From the NCBI GenBank assembly GCA_027946555.1, contig JAPEVC010000419.1, forward strand, positions 1-15,201: a DNA stretch of 15,201 bases, written 5' to 3'. This DNA is from Gnomoniopsis sp. IMI 355080. Taxonomy: Eukaryota > Ascomycota > Sordariomycetes > Diaporthales > Gnomoniaceae. The position numbers and the translations under genes were made by a program. Of this stretch, positions 1 to 8,297 are shown piece after piece. Position 1 is the first letter of the stretch. Each line of letters starts with the position of its first letter. The notes below the pieces were generated by a model. That model was not told where the DNA came from. It worked only from the letters and a program-made list of their open reading frames with translations, and searched no databases.

Positions 1-20
1 GGGGGTTTGGGGGGGGTGGC
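1..20 (+). repeat. G-rich tract at window edge
   Basis: A run of five G, three T, eight G, T and GG. The eight-G run could supply two G-tracts, so this might form a quadruplex, but the window edge cuts it and its full extent is unknown. Confidence 0.4.
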
Positions 21-150
21 CGCAGGACGGGCACAGGGGTCCATACCTTCTACTGCATAGTACGGATTACTGAATGACGATCGATTGATGGGAATCTTGC
101 TGACAAACTATGGCATTCTTGACAATTCCCATGTTTCTGATTTTCCTCTG

Positions 151-164
151 GGGCCCCGGGGCCC
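151..164. repeat. 14-bp GC palindrome
   Basis: GGGCCCCGGGGCCC is identical to its reverse complement. It is a perfect dyad with no spacer in otherwise featureless intergenic DNA. It could be a protein-binding dyad or chance in GC-rich sequence; no function can be assigned. Confidence 0.5.
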
Positions 165-263
165 TTGCCTCCATTCCCCCATTCGCCACCCACACATGTC
201 ACTACTTTCCTGAATGTCTTGGACATGCTTTCCGCACGCGGGAAGTAGCACTGAGCCTGTTAT

Positions 264-276
264 TTTACATAGTATA
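264..276 (+). repeat. 13-bp dispersed inverted repeat, copy 1
   Basis: TTTACATAGTATA here is repeated exactly on the opposite strand at 4704-4716. Its ACATAGTA core also occurs at 444-451 and 5618-5625, so a short palindrome-prone word recurs through the upstream region. Confidence 0.5.
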
Positions 277-2014
277 CTCCTAGTGACTGCGGCAGCGTAG
301 CCCCTCCCTCACAGCATCCATGCGAGGTGATTGGAAACCATGGTGTTCTCATGTGGAACTGAGTTGTGACATTGGAGGTTTGCTAGCCATCTACTGGTGC
401 GGACAAGGAATGTGACAGAGGTTATCAATAATAATTCATCATCTACATAGTACCTAGGTGACGATGATTTGATGGCTATATGACTAGTGCAGCTAAGTGC
501 TTTGGCATGAGGTAATTTGCTTTTTGGAGGCCCGCAAATCGCCGGAACGCCTGCATCACCTGCATTCCACGCAACGGACAGGCTTGGACGCCACTCGGAT
601 GCATGCTTCTGAGCATCAAAGTCTTATCGAAAAATAAATAAAGATAGCATCTTTCGAGGAAGAAAGGGACCCTTAATCAACCGTAGTCTTGGATGACGAG
701 GCCATGGCTGAACTTGGTTTTGGCTCACCTGCAGCCACTCAAAGCTACCCAAAAGAAAAGAAATAGAAAAAGAAAACCCCAAGCAATTCAGAATGGCCGT
801 TTTTCTTCGGCCCCGACGGTCTGCAGCATAGGCTTCCGGCCGATAGTAATGGGCTCGTATGTAGTGACTGCTACTCTCGTATGCATATGCTCTACAAAAG
901 TGTTGTAATTAGATGACGGGAGGGGGGCGATCAAACTTGGAAAGAATCAGGGTCATCTGGTTGACTTTCTCAAACATCCCCAAGCCTTTAAGTCTTCGCG
1001 CCTGCTATTGATCAACAGACCACTTTGCGAGGGAAATAGCAGAAGAAATTGCCATTTCCGGCCTGTATGGGTTTTTGGACCCAGATTCCGACCTCAACAA
1101 TATCCTAAACTTGATTGCCCTCCGCTCAACCAAAAAGTCAAGCTTCCCATCTTGCGTCGGCCGTAGGTACTTTGGTTCCGCCCGTTCGCCAGTGCCCAGC
1201 AGGCCAAAGCGTTTGCATTCCGTAGAGGATGGCTGACTCGGCTTGGTGAACCCTGAATCGTGGAAGAACGGCAGTTTGTTCACAAAGCATCGGCGAAAGT
1301 ACTTCAACTTATCCTGGTTGGGTTAAGCCGAATCCCGAGGGCTTGGGCTTGACATGCACGTTTGCCCCTCCTCGTTCTCGCGTCGTCGCTCTTTTCATAT
1401 TCTAGCATATTCTAGAGTGGTAGAGTTGGGGTCTCCCATGGGGGGCTCGATGCTACCGGTGCAGGTGACCGATTTCGTCGTAAGAATTGATGAAACCTCG
1501 CAGGCTGACTGGTCGAAATAAGGTGCTGATAGGGCTCAGACATCTCTTGAGCTGAACCAGTCGACCGGGATCGCAGCAGGAGAATAAGGTTGGGCAAATG
1601 GGCGGAAAGTCCAGGTTGTAACATGGAAAGAGGCCTAGATTTGCAGCAAGAGACTCGTCAGCATAAAAGAAAGTTTATTGCGGGAGCTTCCCCGCCCTTT
1701 GTTTTTTTCTCTCTCCCGCCGGGTAGAGAGAGCCGCATCGCGAAGAAGACCGAGATGGAGGGCAACAAAGCGTTTGAGATTGATCAGTGATGCAAAAATT
1801 ATCGAGTTTGTTGTTGTCTATAGAACCCAATTGTGTGGAAACGCCATCGCTTGTTTCCGATTTTTCCCGGTTATAAAAAAATGCCTACTTATAGGGGGTC
1901 TGCGAGAAGGACTTCATAGATGTGTTGCTGGAGGGCTATATTGCGATGTGCTGTTGATGTGGCGGACGTTGATGTCCCGACACCGCATACGGCATGTTGA
2001 AGAGACAAAATGGC

Positions 2015-2040
2015 ATAAGCACAAGCACAAGCACGAGCAC
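2015..2040 (+). repeat. Imperfect hexanucleotide repeat (ACAAGC)4
   Basis: Four consecutive copies of a 6-bp unit (ATAAGC, ACAAGC, ACAAGC, ACGAGC) followed by AC. One plus-strand frame reads alternating Lys/Glu and His. No surrounding gene is evident, so this is most simply a minisatellite-like tract. Confidence 0.7.
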
Positions 2041-3250
2041 GTCGAAAGGGTTTGAGTCGCAAAATTAGTCGTCGACGATAAGATGAAATAAGTAGATCAC
2101 GTTTTGGATAGATCAAAGATTTGGTTGTGTATCAACGATTTTTAAGAGTTTTTGTCGTATTTTTGGAAAAGGTCATGCGACATTCACCGTATACGTCATC
2201 AACAATGCCGAATCGCAACGAGAAAGAGAACATTCCAAAAAGCCTGATACACAAAATTGGTTTGATATGCGGCCCGAGGAGATAGTAGGTCGAGAAAGAG
2301 AGAGTGCGTGATTTTGCAATGTGTTGGCAATCGCGATTATGTTGCTTGGCCTAGGAGTTACGAGAACTCGGCCGGAGCGAACTGTCCTGGGTGGCAACTC
2401 TGATCGAGATCTTTTTCGATGAGGCTCAGCCGCGCCAAGACGAAAGTCTTAGATGACCGCAAGGCTGGCCGGCTGTGGTCCGGGTCACTGACGGGGTCCG
2501 GGTCTTCTTACACATTCCATTTGTCTCCACATTTATCCTTCCCCCGTCGAGGGTCCCCTAGACAGACTCCACCGTACCATTTTTTCGGGCCCCTCATTCT
2601 TGTGGTTCCTCGGGCTTCTTCAGGGCCCCTAGAGGACTTTTCTTTCAGGCGGTGGAAGGCCCCAGGCGCTAGGTAGCTACTCGTTGACGCACCACATCTG
2701 TTCCTTTTTTTTGGGTCCTCTTTGAATCCTTCAAACAGGAGCGCACAGATTTTGTTGCTCTGATATCATCTTGACGTTTCAAAGGGTCTTTTCCATAATT
2801 TGCACATTTACCCCTCAACACATGAGTTTAAGGCCCACGGACAAGACGGAACTGCTCAGGTCTGCGTGCAACCATGCTTCGACTCGAATACTATTTTCAA
2901 CAGGGACGAAAGGTATCATGGATCGCTCATCATAGGCCAAACTCACCGTACCCGTATCGCATTTGCAAAGTAGAGTTCGCTATGGAAAGTCCGAGAAGGG
3001 ATCGCCATGTCCTGTCAGCTGTTCCCCTGGCGTGGCACGAAAGGGACCACTTGTCCCCAGCCGGGGCCGAATTCACCCCTGTGCCTGTCTTGCGTTAGTG
3101 TCCGCTGTCTTTTCCACGATCCATCAGCGCGTTCCCGATCTCCAGATTTGCGCTTGCCTGGGCTTGTTTGATGAAAGTTTCTCGCACACCTCCGGGCCTT
3201 CTGCTCCATCTTTTTATCAGCAAATTCGCTTTTCCACGCAGTGCTACCTC

Positions 3251-3270
3251 CTTGCTTGCTTGCTTGCTTG
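3251..3270 (+). repeat. Tetranucleotide microsatellite (CTTG)5
   Basis: Five perfect copies of CTTG in a CT-rich stretch of the gene-poor region. Likely to be length-variable between strains; no function inferred. Confidence 0.9.
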
Positions 3271-3927
3271 CCCGCATCCTCTAGTCAGAAGTCCTAAACA
3301 AGCCCATCCATCTGCAGACCCCCCCTCCCCAACGCGCGCTGCAAGCACTGCCCAAACCTTTATTCCCAAGGAAGTCGAGCGAAGCAGCTGGAGCTAGCTG
3401 GACGTGGAATACAGGGTCTACGATGTTGCATCCCTTGGGCAGCCGCTTACTACCCGTTCGACCATATCCAGCCATTCGGAATTTGGTCCAGGCCCTCAAC
3501 TCCCCGTTGAGACTGGCGGTCATGACTCAAGGCGCGCGCCAAAGCCAAAGTGAGCCGCGTCTTCATACATATCCATATCGATGCATTGCACACACAGTAC
3601 ACGCTATGTAGCAGTAGGTCGTCGTTCTCCAATGGGTGGTCCATACCCTCTTGTTCCCACTGCCCTCGGAAACAATGGCAGAGCAAGCCGTGCAGCACCA
3701 TGGACTCGGCGACAAGGCACTGCTGTATTAAAAGTCCGACCACGATCACGATCCCGCCTGGCTGGGTGACAGGTTGGCAATTGCTGCCATGCAAATCCTG
3801 TCCACAAAGATCTGCTTGAACCGGTCTAAAACCCACTTTCTCAGCCAAGCAGCCACGGGGCCCTGGGCGACTCTGCAAAGTAGTCGTAGGCTGCTGTGCA
3901 AAGACGCGTGAAGCGGTCCTAATCGGG

Positions 3928-4107
3928 ATGATGTCTTTGATTCTGCGAAGAAGAGGCGCCGCCGATCATCTACACACTTATCCAGACGCGGAATTCTCCA
4001 AAATGAACGTCGAGGGCATGATGGCAAAGTTGCCGAATGCCCATCGTCGAAAGAAGGGATTTGTTGAGCCGCTCGAGTCTATCAGCACCCGAAACCGCAG
4101 CAACTGA
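3928..4107 (+). CDS. Possible small ORF, 59 aa, function unknown
   Basis: An ATG-started frame of 59 codons ending in TGA. It begins MMSLILRRRG, has internal Met residues (ATG at 4003 could also start a 34-aa product), a basic HRRKKG patch near residue 41, and ends RNRSN. The frame stays open upstream to a TGA at 3817, so it could also be the end of a longer spliced exon; CCAG at 3982-3985 resembles an acceptor. Composition is more protein-like than most small frames nearby. However, the opposite strand is also open across it, there is no strong Kozak context, and I recognise no homologue. It could be a microprotein, a transcript uORF or chance. Confidence 0.15.
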   Translation: MMSLILRRRGAADHLHTYPDAEFSKMNVEGMMAKLPNAHRRKKGFVEPLESISTRNRSN

Positions 4108-4557
4108 GACCCCCTCCCATTTTCTGTTTTCCATCTTCACCACATCATACCTCTTTTCTCTTTTTCATTTTCCACATAAGTGTTGTACGCACTGATATAG
4201 CCCAGGGACCAAAACGCCATGTCATCTGCTGACAATGGGCATTGCCATATCATGTTCAACAAGGAGTAGCGAATATGTGCCGGGGCCTGGCCACTTTAGG
4301 AACGATCGTAAGTACAGTACATGACGGGAAGTACTGCTGTGCTACCAGCTGTGTCGCTCCCGGGCAAGGGAGCTGGGAACCAGGGTCTTGTGAAAGCTGT
4401 CTCCAGCTCCACGTTGACGGGATCGGTGATGGATTGGGACAAAAGATCAGAAACACCGATTATTGGCTGACAGCTTTTTCCCACTTCTCAACCACAAACT
4501 TGTCGCGACGGCCCACAGAGCCCACCTTGACTCCGCGCCAGCCGGCCCGCCCGCGCA

Positions 4558-4639
4558 ATGCGAAAGGATGAGGCTTCCTTCTATGGCTTTCTTTTCGTAA
4601 GGCCGTTTTCAGAATTGACTGCTGCACCGCCACATCAAC

Positions 4640-4672
<33 letters not shown>

Positions 4673-4686
4673 GACGACGAAGCTAA
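4558..4686 (+). CDS. Possible 42-aa polyglutamine small ORF
   Basis: ATG at 4558 opens a 42-codon frame ending in TAA. After a hydrophobic stretch (FYGFLFVRPF, about residues 8-17) it enters the CAA microsatellite in the glutamine frame: eight Gln, Arg, three Gln, three Arg, Ser. The microsatellite alone accounts for much of the open length, and context upstream of the ATG is not strong. It may be a chance frame, an unrecognised short exon, or a translated small ORF. I assign no function. Confidence 0.1.
4636..4680 (+). repeat. Trinucleotide repeat (CAA)8 with CGA interruptions
   Basis: Eight CAA units, one CGA, three CAA and three CGA. Read on the minus strand in one frame it gives a long valine run, clearly an artefact of the repeat. 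Probably polymorphic in length. Confidence 0.9.
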
Positions 4687-4703
4687 TTTGGCAAGCCACA
4701 GCA

Positions 4704-4716
4704 TATACTATGTAAA
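4704..4716 (-). repeat. 13-bp dispersed inverted repeat, copy 2
   Basis: TATACTATGTAAA is the exact reverse complement of 264-276, about 4.4 kb away. Confidence 0.5.
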
Positions 4717-5608
4717 GGGAAGTTTACGACTGTCAACACCGATAGGGTTCCATGGCAAGTCAATTATTGCTGGATTGGTAATCAACTGTGTGTTCAGGCA
4801 GCACGATAATCACGCGACGTTTTCCTGCCAAACAAATCTTGGTGGCCGTTCGAGTCGTGAATATATTGCAGACGTTTCAAGCGCCCAACTGGAGTAACAC
4901 CCTGCCCAAACAGGAAGGCTTTGGTTCCTGCTGCTGTTCAATCCGTCCGAAAGAGGTCGGCTGTGGCCCGCGACGTTCTGTGGTGGCACAGAGGCGAGCC
5001 TCAGCATTCGTCCTTGCTCGTCTGGTGCGTTGCTGGTAATGGTCAAGATCGGGCATGGCCTCATGCACGACACCATGTCCTTGGAAGAGAATCCGTTCTG
5101 GAAACGTGCCATAATTACAATGCGGCGCTCGGGAAAAGAGAACTCCTGGAAAATTAAATAAAGTCCCTGCGCTTGACGGCTCCTGGACCCTAGACGCCTT
5201 CTACGTCATCGTCACCAAATTTGTGCCCCGGATTCAGGCACATGGAGTTCAGGATGCAGCAAGTCCCTGGCCCACTTTCCCAAAATGTTATCGGCCGAGT
5301 CCCCTACCAGGCGCTGGTCGCCTTGTGGTACAAATAACGCCAACGTTTTGGGAGCCTGGCTCTTTTCACCACGGAGAGTCCTGTGTCTCAGCCTTTGGGT
5401 CTCTACTGGCCCGATTGGATCATGTCAGTACTTGGGGCCCTGCCACCGTAAATTTCCCTTTCATGCTCAGGTTCTCGTAAAAGAACCGTACAAGAACCCA
5501 GATAGGGGGTTCAACAAGACTGCTGTGGCGCTCCGTCTCCCTTGGGAGAGGGGCAATGAGCTGGGCAGAAGCTAGCTAGCTACTCGGTCCTTCATCGCGA
5601 GCTCGATA

Positions 5609-5633
5609 TACTATGGTACATAGTACTATGGTA
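5609..5633 (+). repeat. Direct 10-bp repeat with embedded hairpin
   Basis: TACTATGGTA occurs at 5609-5618 and again at 5624-5633. Between and overlapping them, ACTATG (5610-5615) and CATAGT (5619-5624) form a 6-bp inverted repeat with a 3-nt GTA spacer. It belongs to the same CATAGT/ACTATG word family seen at 264, 444 and 4704. Function unknown. Confidence 0.6.
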
Positions 5634-6044
5634 GTCTACCGTAATTCCGAGTGGGCTATCCCCCCCGCTAATTGTGTGTACGAATTCGTTCGCCATCGTT
5701 GAACAAGGTTGGCCTGACTGGAGAGGCGTTTCCAAGTCTCGGTTTTCTCAGGTATGTAAAGATGAGCACATAATGATCAGCTGCGAGCCCGCTGTTGTTG
5801 CCTCGGCGCACGACATTTGTGCATGCAGAGACCGCATACTATGCTGTAGGAAACGCACACAGACATTTTATTTGCATTACAAAGAATGGAGAAGACCACA
5901 CCGGACAGGATGGTCCGGAATAGACTTGGGTAAACTTGTTTTCGAGTCGTGATGCGGTCGCATCGATCAGCGGAATGGAATGGAATCGGGCAGGCGTGGC
6001 AGGGTAGGCATTCAGGCATTGTGCTCAGTTTTTTTCCAGGCTGT

Positions 6045-6066
6045 GGGATGGGGGATGGGGGATGGG
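6045..6066 (+). other. G-quadruplex-forming motif
   Basis: Four G-tracts of 3, 5, 5 and 3 are each separated by the dinucleotide AT, an arrangement that fits the canonical G3+N1-7 quadruplex rule with very short loops. It lies roughly 0.5 kb upstream of the presumed leader of the C2H2 gene, on that gene's coding strand. In the promoter DNA it could act as a structured or protein-bound element; if transcribed it would be an RNA quadruplex. The tract is also a simple GGGGGAT repeat, so replication slippage may have generated it. Confidence 0.6.
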
Positions 6067-6445
6067 CAGATGGAATAGTATGAAGTACGCACGCAAGTAG
6101 GGACACCGGAACACTCCAGATTACTGATCCCAAGGGTCCTAACAACCAGGGGCCTGGTCCCTCGAGGTACTTCTGGAAGCTCGCGTCCAAGTACTGTACG
6201 TACCGGCGTATCCGCCAGGCACCACGCCAATACGCCAAGGTTCTACCCCTCCATGTGATGCCCGGGGGTCGCGCGGAAGAATGGTAAAGTTTGGGAGGTA
6301 CCTGCCCATACAAATCCCGCCAGTCGGATACATTGACAGCGCATGGAGATTCGAACTTCCCCCATCTGCGAATCCCCACCTGTGAAGCGCGCTGGGGTCT
6401 CGACGCAGACCCAGTCTACTGCGTACAAGGAAGGACCCGTCCATG

Positions 6446-6941
6446 CGAGTGGGCTTGGGTTGTTTTCTCTTCTGCTTTTTGGTGTGGAACCCTGCTCTCA
6501 TCTGCGGCCCTTTAAACAGACAAGAAGTGCCCTCCTGCCACACCCTACGCTACATTTGAGTAACGTCCCTTTCCTACATACCTACCTACCTACCTACCTA
6601 CCTCACTTACACGCACTCCCTCCTTTTACATTTTTACCACAATCAAAATACGTCGTGCAGTTTGAACAGGTCGACGTCTCTCGAGACACCTTTCTCATCA
6701 ACGACAACATCCTCGTTCACGAGTGTCCAGCAGCACCTTGCGTCGCGAGGGTTCCTCACCTGCGTCGTCCTCCATTCAGACCCCGTCGTCCTCGCGCATC
6801 GACTGGCTTGGCTCTGGCCCTTGCGAGCGCATTTCGCAGAGACCTCACAATCCACAGGTGCAATTCACCAGGCTCTGCAAACCATCAATTCATTCGAGAG
6901 TTGGAACTGTGTTTCTTCTCCGGTTTTGTATAGTAGCATTT
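6446..6941 (+). promoter_or_regulatory. Core promoter and ATG-free leader of the C2H2 gene
   Basis: There is no ATG on the plus strand from 6446 to 6943, about 500 nt, although roughly 6-8 would be expected by chance. ATGs reappear immediately after 6942, inside the proposed intron. This depletion is typical of a transcribed 5' UTR selected against upstream starts. The section includes a CT-rich stretch (6565-6640), where fungal transcription starts often lie, and six CCCT words between 6490 and 6621. The transcription start cannot be fixed from sequence; the leader may begin anywhere from about 6510 to 6660. Confidence 0.5.
6580..6603 (+). repeat. Tetranucleotide microsatellite (ACCT)6
   Basis: Six perfect ACCT units inside the CT-rich section of the presumed promoter/leader of the C2H2 gene. 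Length change here could alter promoter spacing or leader length. Confidence 0.9.
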
Positions 6942-7119
6942 GTATGTACTGCCATGGCACCGTCTCGTCGTGCCCAGCATTTCTCCCTCTGCAGCCATGG
7001 CGTTTTCCTCCAGAGTAGTTTCTCATGTGGGATAAATCCTTGGGCAGCCTGCGAGTGATTTCATCAGGGCCTAATCCAATAAACAAATCGAGCTTATTGT
7101 CCTAATGAAATCCTCCCAG
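6942..7119 (+). other. Probable 5'-UTR intron (178 nt) of the C2H2 gene
   Basis: The donor is GTATGT at 6942-6947, the branch point CTAAT at 7102-7106, and the acceptor CCCAG ends at 7119, about 14 nt past the branch A. Splicing would leave GCACC directly in front of the ATG at 7125. It would remove every upstream ATG after 6446, including those at 6944 and 7104-7106, giving a clean leader. This agreement between splice signals and ATG distribution is the main support. Another donor (GTATAG at 6928) is weaker. Confidence 0.5.
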
Positions 7120-7124
7120 GCACC

Positions 7125-8297
7125 ATGTCTCACTACAAATCCGCCTCAGGGCGTACCATCTCTCTCCTTCAGGACACAAACGAGATGCCCACACACGAGT
7201 CGCGCTCGTCGTACTCAAGACGCAGCAACTACTCCGAGATGGCTCAATGGGGCTCATACCCCAACACTCCTGATCTGGAGCGGTCTCACTCATACGACTC
7301 TCAAGTTAGCGGCCATGAGAGTCCTGTAACGCCTTCAAGCAGTGCCTATCCCGACCCACTCTTCCTCAATGCCAGCCAGCCCGAGCACGGCTCATTTGCA
7401 CCCAGGATAGGAGCTAAGGAGCAGTCTGCCCACATGTTCAACGGCGAGGTTCACACAACTTTGCCGCCCATCTCATCTCTCCACAGAGTCGCTGGCACCA
7501 TGGAGCCCAGGAGCCCAGGTCTTGTCCGTCGCAACAGTTCCCACCCATACGGTGCTATGCCTTCAACAGATCCCGAGGACTTCCACTATTCTCACAGGAG
7601 AGCTGCTCCCACCCAGCAAGAGCCCACAGTGCACCACAGCATCGAGCACTCTGACGACGGTAGTTACTCTGAACAGCCCACAGCAGAGGCACCTCAACAG
7701 GCCAGCTCAAGACAAGCTCGCAACGAGGAAGAGAAGGTCGCCACCAGCAGGAAGGCTTCTAAATCCAAAGACGGCAGCCAGAAGCGCTACCCATGCAAGG
7801 ATCCCAGCTGCGACAGGACTTTCACCACTTCAGGCCACGCCTCACGTCACGCCAAGATCCACGAGGGCAATAAGCCCATCTCGTGCACTTTTCCAGGCTG
7901 CCCCAAGCGCTTCACCCGCCAGGACAACATGAAGCAGCACCTCGAGACGCACCGCCGCGAGAAGACGCGCAGCACCGCTGCCGCGCGCACAACTAGGCGC
8001 GAGCGCCCGTCTCTGGCCCAGCGCCGGGCCTCTATGGCATCGAGCAGAGGCAGCGTCAGCCGCTTCTCCACGCCTCGTGAGTCGCCGCCGCTGATGTCGC
8101 CTGGCCTGCCGTCTGCGGCCTCTGTGTCACCGGGTCTATCACCATGGACCCGGCCGAATCTGGCCTCGAGGACACCCAGTGGCCTGGACACCCTCGCCAT
8201 GGTTGCTGCTACTGAGCAGTCCTCGGCGGAGCCACAAATCTCACAGAGATCCCATCAATACTGGCCGCAGCACGCGCAGCTGCCTCTCAGGATTTGA
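7125..8297 (+). CDS. C2H2 zinc-finger transcription factor, Nrg1/FlbC type
   Basis: Predicted nuclear DNA-binding regulator of 390 aa in one coding exon. Two adjacent fingers are visible. Finger 1 has C224, C229, H242 and H246 (C-X4-C-X12-H-X3-H). Finger 2 has C254, C259, H272 and H276 with the same spacing. A TGEKP-like linker (EGNKPIS) joins them. FTTSGH in finger 1 and KRFTRQDN in finger 2 are hallmarks, as I recall them, of yeast Nrg1 repressors and the filamentous FlbC-like group. Those families repress by CCCT-site binding or control asexual development. The N-terminal 220 residues are Ser/Pro/His/Gln-rich and probably disordered. Basic runs flank the fingers (RKASKSK; RREKTRSTAAARTTRRER) and may carry nuclear import signals. 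The C-terminus is rich in Ser-Pro. The start was chosen for its CACC-ATG context. Orthology (Nrg1 versus FlbC) is not settled, so no symbol is given. Confidence 0.9.
   Translation: MSHYKSASGRTISLLQDTNEMPTHESRSSYSRRSNYSEMAQWGSYPNTPDLERSHSYDSQVSGHESPVTPSSSAYPDPLFLNASQPEHGSFAPRIGAKEQSAHMFNGEVHTTLPPISSLHRVAGTMEPRSPGLVRRNSSHPYGAMPSTDPEDFHYSHRRAAPTQQEPTVHHSIEHSDDGSYSEQPTAEAPQQASSRQARNEEEKVATSRKASKSKDGSQKRYPCKDPSCDRTFTTSGHASRHAKIHEGNKPISCTFPGCPKRFTRQDNMKQHLETHRREKTRSTAAARTTRRERPSLAQRRASMASSRGSVSRFSTPRESPPLMSPGLPSAASVSPGLSPWTRPNLASRTPSGLDTLAMVAATEQSSAEPQISQRSHQYWPQHAQLPLRI

Larger units (their letters stand above)
1..6445. other. Long gene-poor intergenic region
   Basis: No convincing protein gene was found on either strand over about 6.4 kb. 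Open frames are short, overlap one another on opposite strands, often begin at non-ATG codons, and their translations are rich in Cys, Trp, Arg and Pro without recognisable domains. I saw no 5S rRNA, intact tRNA, transposase or reverse transcriptase. The stretch holds microsatellites, CT-rich tracts (for example 4108-4175), small palindromes, one G-quadruplex motif and two tiny ORFs, listed separately. It is not AT-rich, so it does not look like RIP-mutated repeat DNA. The likeliest reading is an extended upstream regulatory region of the C2H2 gene, possibly with unannotated non-coding transcripts. A multi-exon gene with very short exons cannot be excluded by eye. Confidence 0.6.

Noticed and set aside
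4460..4699. Minus-strand frame with a long polyvaline run
   Set aside because: It is a by-product of the CAA microsatellite read in reverse.
6345..6362. GTTCGAATC on the minus strand as a tRNA T-loop
   Set aside because: The T-stem does not pair, and I found no convincing matching A-box or anticodon arm at the right distance.
5777..6379. 200-codon open frame on the minus strand
   Set aside because: It starts at GTG rather than ATG, has Cys/Trp/Arg-rich composition with no domain, overlaps the G-quadruplex repeat, and is opposed by another open frame.
1..6445. Scattered CCCCT/AGGGG stress-type elements as a regulon signature
   Set aside because: Their number is about what 6 kb of this composition would give by chance; only the tight CCCT cluster at 6490-6621 seemed worth noting.
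6343..6933. 196-codon open frame on the plus strand before the C2H2 gene
   Set aside because: Repeat-derived Tyr/Leu/Pro run from the ACCT microsatellite and no recognisable domain. It overlaps the region that behaves as an ATG-free leader.
6666..6941. Ser-rich open frame as an upstream coding exon of the C2H2 gene
   Set aside because: It has no ATG, and the ATG at 7125 has an excellent context. A 5' UTR explains the data more simply.
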